Assembly: GCA_900318335.1 (NCBI GenBank)
Contig: ONKF01000004.1
Span: forward strand, 25,359-89,358
Reading direction: 5' to 3'
Length of the DNA: 64,000 nucleotides
From: an uncultured Prevotellaceae bacterium
GTDB lineage: Bacteria; Bacteroidota; Bacteroidia; Bacteroidales; Muribaculaceae
Part shown: in pieces, positions 61,990 through 64,000 of the stretch
Position numbering within the stretch: the stretch's first letter is position 1
How the letters are laid out: every line of letters starts with the position of its first letter
Program-made: the position numbers and the translations under genes
The notes under the pieces: generated by a model
Told to the model about the DNA's origin: nothing
What the model saw: only the letters and a program-made list of their open reading frames with translations
The model's database searches: none

Positions 61990-63807
61990 ATGCAAAACAT
62001 CCGCAACGTGGCCATCATCGCACACGTCGATCATGGCAAGACAACTCTGGTAGACAAGATGTTAGCGGCAGGCAACCTGTTCCGCGACAACCAAAATATG
62101 GGTACCCAGATCCTGGACAGCAACGACCTCGAACGCGAGCGTGGCATCACCATCCTGTCCAAGAACGTATCCATTTCCTACAATGGCTACAAAATCAACA
62201 TCATCGACACCCCGGGGCACAGTGACTTTGGCGGCGAGGTAGAGCGTGTGCTCAATATGGCCGACGGCTGCCTGCTGCTCGTGGATGCCTTTGAAGGACC
62301 GATGCCCCAGACCAGGTTTGTGTTGCAGAAGGCTTTGCAACTTGGCCTCAAGCCCATCGTCGTCATCAACAAGGTCGATAAGCCCAACTGCCGCCCCGAC
62401 GAGGTGCAGGAGATGGTCTTTGACCTGATGTGCAACCTGGATGCCAACGAGGACCAGCTCGACTTCCCCACTATCTTCGGCTCGGCCAAGGAAGGCTGGA
62501 TGAGCGAGGATTGGCAACAGCCCACCGACAATATCACAGCCGTGCTTGATGCCATCATCAAGTACATCCCCGAGCCCGAGATGCTCGAGGGTGACGTACA
62601 GATGCTTATCACATCGCTTGACTACAGCAGCTACGTGGGACGTATCGCCGTGGGCCGCGTGCACCGTGGCACTCTCAAGGACGGCATGGAGGTCGCCCTG
62701 TGCAAGAAGGACGGCGAGGTCGTGAAACAGAAAATCAAGGAGCTGCGCACCTTTGAGGGCATGGGACAGAAGCATGTCGAGAGCGTGAGCAGCGGTGACA
62801 TCTGTGCCATCATCGGCCTTGAGGGTTTTGAGATTGGCGACACGGTCACCCTCCCCACCAATCCCGAAGCGCTCCCCCGCATCGCTATCGACGAACCCAC
62901 AATGTCGATGCGATTCTGCATCAACGATTCACCTTTCTTCGGCAGGGACGGCAAATATGTGACCTCGCGCCATATCTGGGACCGTCTGCAGCGTGAGCTG
63001 GACAAGAACTTGGCCCTGCGCGTCGAGCGCACCGAGAATGAAGACGCATGGAACGTCTTCGGCCGTGGCGTGCTGCACCTGTCGGTGCTCATCGAGGAGA
63101 TGCGCCGTGAGGGTTATGAGCTCCAGGTGGGCCAGCCCCAAGTCATCATCAAGACCATCGATGGTGTGAAGTGTGAGCCCATCGAGGAACTGAGCATTAA
63201 CGTACCCGAGGAATACTCCAGCAAGATGATCGATATGGTGACCCGCCGCAAGGGTGAGATGACCATGATGGAGACCCAGAATGACCGCATCCACTTGCAG
63301 TTCAAGATTCCCTCACGCGGTATCATCGGACTGCGCACCAACGTGCTTACAGCCAGCGCCGGTGAGGCCATCATGTCCCACCGTTTCCTGGACTACGAGC
63401 CCTGGAAAGGCGAGATTTCACGCCGCACCAACGGTTCACTCGTAGCCATGGAAGGCGGCACGGCCTATGCCTACGCCATCGACAAGCTCCAGGACCGTGG
63501 CCGTTTCTTCATCTTCCCGCAGGAGGAAGTCTATGGCGGTCAGGTTGTGGGTGAGCACACCAAGGAGAAAGACCTTGTTATCAACGTCACCAAGTCCAAG
63601 AAACTCACCAACATGCGCGCCAGCGGTGCGGATGACAAGGTGAAGATTGTTCCGCCCATCGTCTTCAGCCTCGAGGAGGCCCTCGAGTACATCAAGGCCG
63701 ACGAGTATGTGGAAATCACGCCTAACCACATCCGCATGCGCAAAATCATCCTCGATGAGCTTGAGCGCAAGCGCATCGCCAAGCAGAACGGCCAGGACGA
63801 GGATTAA
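61990..63807 (+). CDS. typA: TypA/BipA ribosome-associated GTPase
   Basis: 605 residues. The GTPase motifs are canonical: AHVDHGKTT, ERGITI, DTPGHSDF and NKVDKPNCRP. The TypA-specific C-terminal domain follows with GRGVLHLSVLIEEMRREGYE, SRGIIGLRT and RASGADDKVKIVPP. It binds the 70S ribosome and helps 50S assembly and stress adaptation. It stands alone, ahead of rpsO, which has a promoter of its own. Confidence 0.95.
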   Translation: MQNIRNVAIIAHVDHGKTTLVDKMLAAGNLFRDNQNMGTQILDSNDLERERGITILSKNVSISYNGYKINIIDTPGHSDFGGEVERVLNMADGCLLLVDAFEGPMPQTRFVLQKALQLGLKPIVVINKVDKPNCRPDEVQEMVFDLMCNLDANEDQLDFPTIFGSAKEGWMSEDWQQPTDNITAVLDAIIKYIPEPEMLEGDVQMLITSLDYSSYVGRIAVGRVHRGTLKDGMEVALCKKDGEVVKQKIKELRTFEGMGQKHVESVSSGDICAIIGLEGFEIGDTVTLPTNPEALPRIAIDEPTMSMRFCINDSPFFGRDGKYVTSRHIWDRLQRELDKNLALRVERTENEDAWNVFGRGVLHLSVLIEEMRREGYELQVGQPQVIIKTIDGVKCEPIEELSINVPEEYSSKMIDMVTRRKGEMTMMETQNDRIHLQFKIPSRGIIGLRTNVLTASAGEAIMSHRFLDYEPWKGEISRRTNGSLVAMEGGTAYAYAIDKLQDRGRFFIFPQEEVYGGQVVGEHTKEKDLVINVTKSKKLTNMRASGADDKVKIVPPIVFSLEEALEYIKADEYVEITPNHIRMRKIILDELERKRIAKQNGQDED

Positions 63808-63874
63808 TCGCCAAATTTTGAATTCAGGTGCAAAAAAATCAGATATTTCTTATCGCCAATTCAAAAAATGGTTG

Positions 63875-63882
63875 TATCTTTG
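63875..63882 (+). promoter_or_regulatory. -7 box (TATCTTTG) of rpsO
   Basis: TATCTTTG, about 38 nt before the ATG at 63921. No clear typA terminator precedes it. Confidence 0.5.
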
Positions 63883-63920
63883 CACCGCTTTTACGAAATA
63901 ATTTTTAAAAACTTATTGTA

Positions 63921-64000
63921 ATGTACTTAGATTCAGAGAAAAAGAAAGAGATCTTTGGCACTTACGGCAAAAGCAATACTGACACTGGTTCTCCCGAGGC
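63921..64000 (+). CDS. rpsO: Ribosomal protein S15 (5' part, runs off the window)
   Basis: The first 26 codons read MYLDSEKKKEIFGTYGKSNT and then DTGSPE, the N-terminus of S15 in Bacteroidales, which binds the central domain of 16S rRNA. The rest of the gene lies beyond 64000. Confidence 0.9.
   Translation, partial: MYLDSEKKKEIFGTYGKSNTDTGSPE

Noticed and set aside
1-64000. CRISPR arrays, insertion sequences, prophage, tRNA or rRNA genes
   Set aside because: I found no regularly spaced repeats, transposase or integrase motifs, or tRNA-like cloverleaf segments in any intergenic region.

Overview
The window looks like chromosome of a gut-type Bacteroidales bacterium (Muribaculaceae- or Prevotella-like, GC-rich for the order). 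Three signs support this. Almost every intergenic region carries the Bacteroidetes promoter (TTTG, about 20 bp, then TAnnTTTG). Shine-Dalgarno sites are rare. Several genes are order-typical: RprXY, an EF-G paralogue with altered GTPase residues, DUF4924, an AmgK-RapZ fusion and a secreted NagZ-beta-lactamase fusion. I saw no rRNA, tRNA, insertion sequence, phage or CRISPR. The gene order reads as core/conserved chromosome, not as an island.

Layout. 1-4.3 kb: end of a UvrA-type protein, a possible AlkD-like repair protein, a GT-C-type membrane glycosyltransferase and HemW. 4.5-9.1 kb: EF-G2-like factor, then the RprX/RprY two-component pair. 9.3-16.1 kb: PlsC, a CpsB-like phosphatase, TrkA/TrkH potassium uptake, L31 type B, a DUF308-like membrane protein and a lipid kinase. 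16.2-21.0 kb: a glycogen/alpha-glucan operon (GH133 debranching enzyme, GT4, GH57). 21.0-21.7 kb: a gene-free stretch holding a roughly 270-bp imperfect palindrome. 21.7-27.4 kb: three exported proteins (5'-nucleotidase, NagZ-beta-lactamase fusion, TlpA-like lipoprotein). 27.5-33.4 kb: Fic, pyruvate phosphate dikinase, a small unknown protein and a cyclophilin. 33.5-38.9 kb: a DUF349 protein, a polyprenyl-phosphate sugar-phosphate transferase and RecQ. 38.9-42.6 kb: NSS transporter, a small TM protein, VanZ-like protein and an HTH-DNA methyltransferase fusion with a palindrome over its own promoter. 42.7-50.1 kb: ABC-F ATPase, GNAT, a secreted beta-rich protein, Crp/Fnr regulator, DUF4924, RmlD and RF3. 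50.1-53.6 kb: AmgK-RapZ fusion translationally coupled to a MurU-like nucleotidyltransferase, a flavinylated-type secreted protein and a 2H phosphoesterase. 53.6-61.8 kb: a secreted unknown, a candidate short RNA, phosphoglucomutase, two MFS paralogues, an SDR and a transglutaminase-like secreted protein. 62.0-64.0 kb: TypA/BipA and the start of rpsO.

Themes. The window is rich in translation factors (EF-G2, ABC-F, RF3, TypA, L31, S15), in glucan metabolism (GH133/GT4/GH57, phosphoglucomutase, PPDK) and in cell-wall recycling (NagZ fusion, AmgK-MurU). The most unusual items are the AmgK-RapZ fusion, which joins an amino-sugar kinase to a domain that senses GlcN6P in enterobacteria; the HTH-methyltransferase with an apparent self-operator; the long palindrome at 21.1-21.4 kb; and a promoter-plus-terminator unit with no gene at 54.2-54.3 kb. 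Homology statements come from remembered family features; no database search was run.
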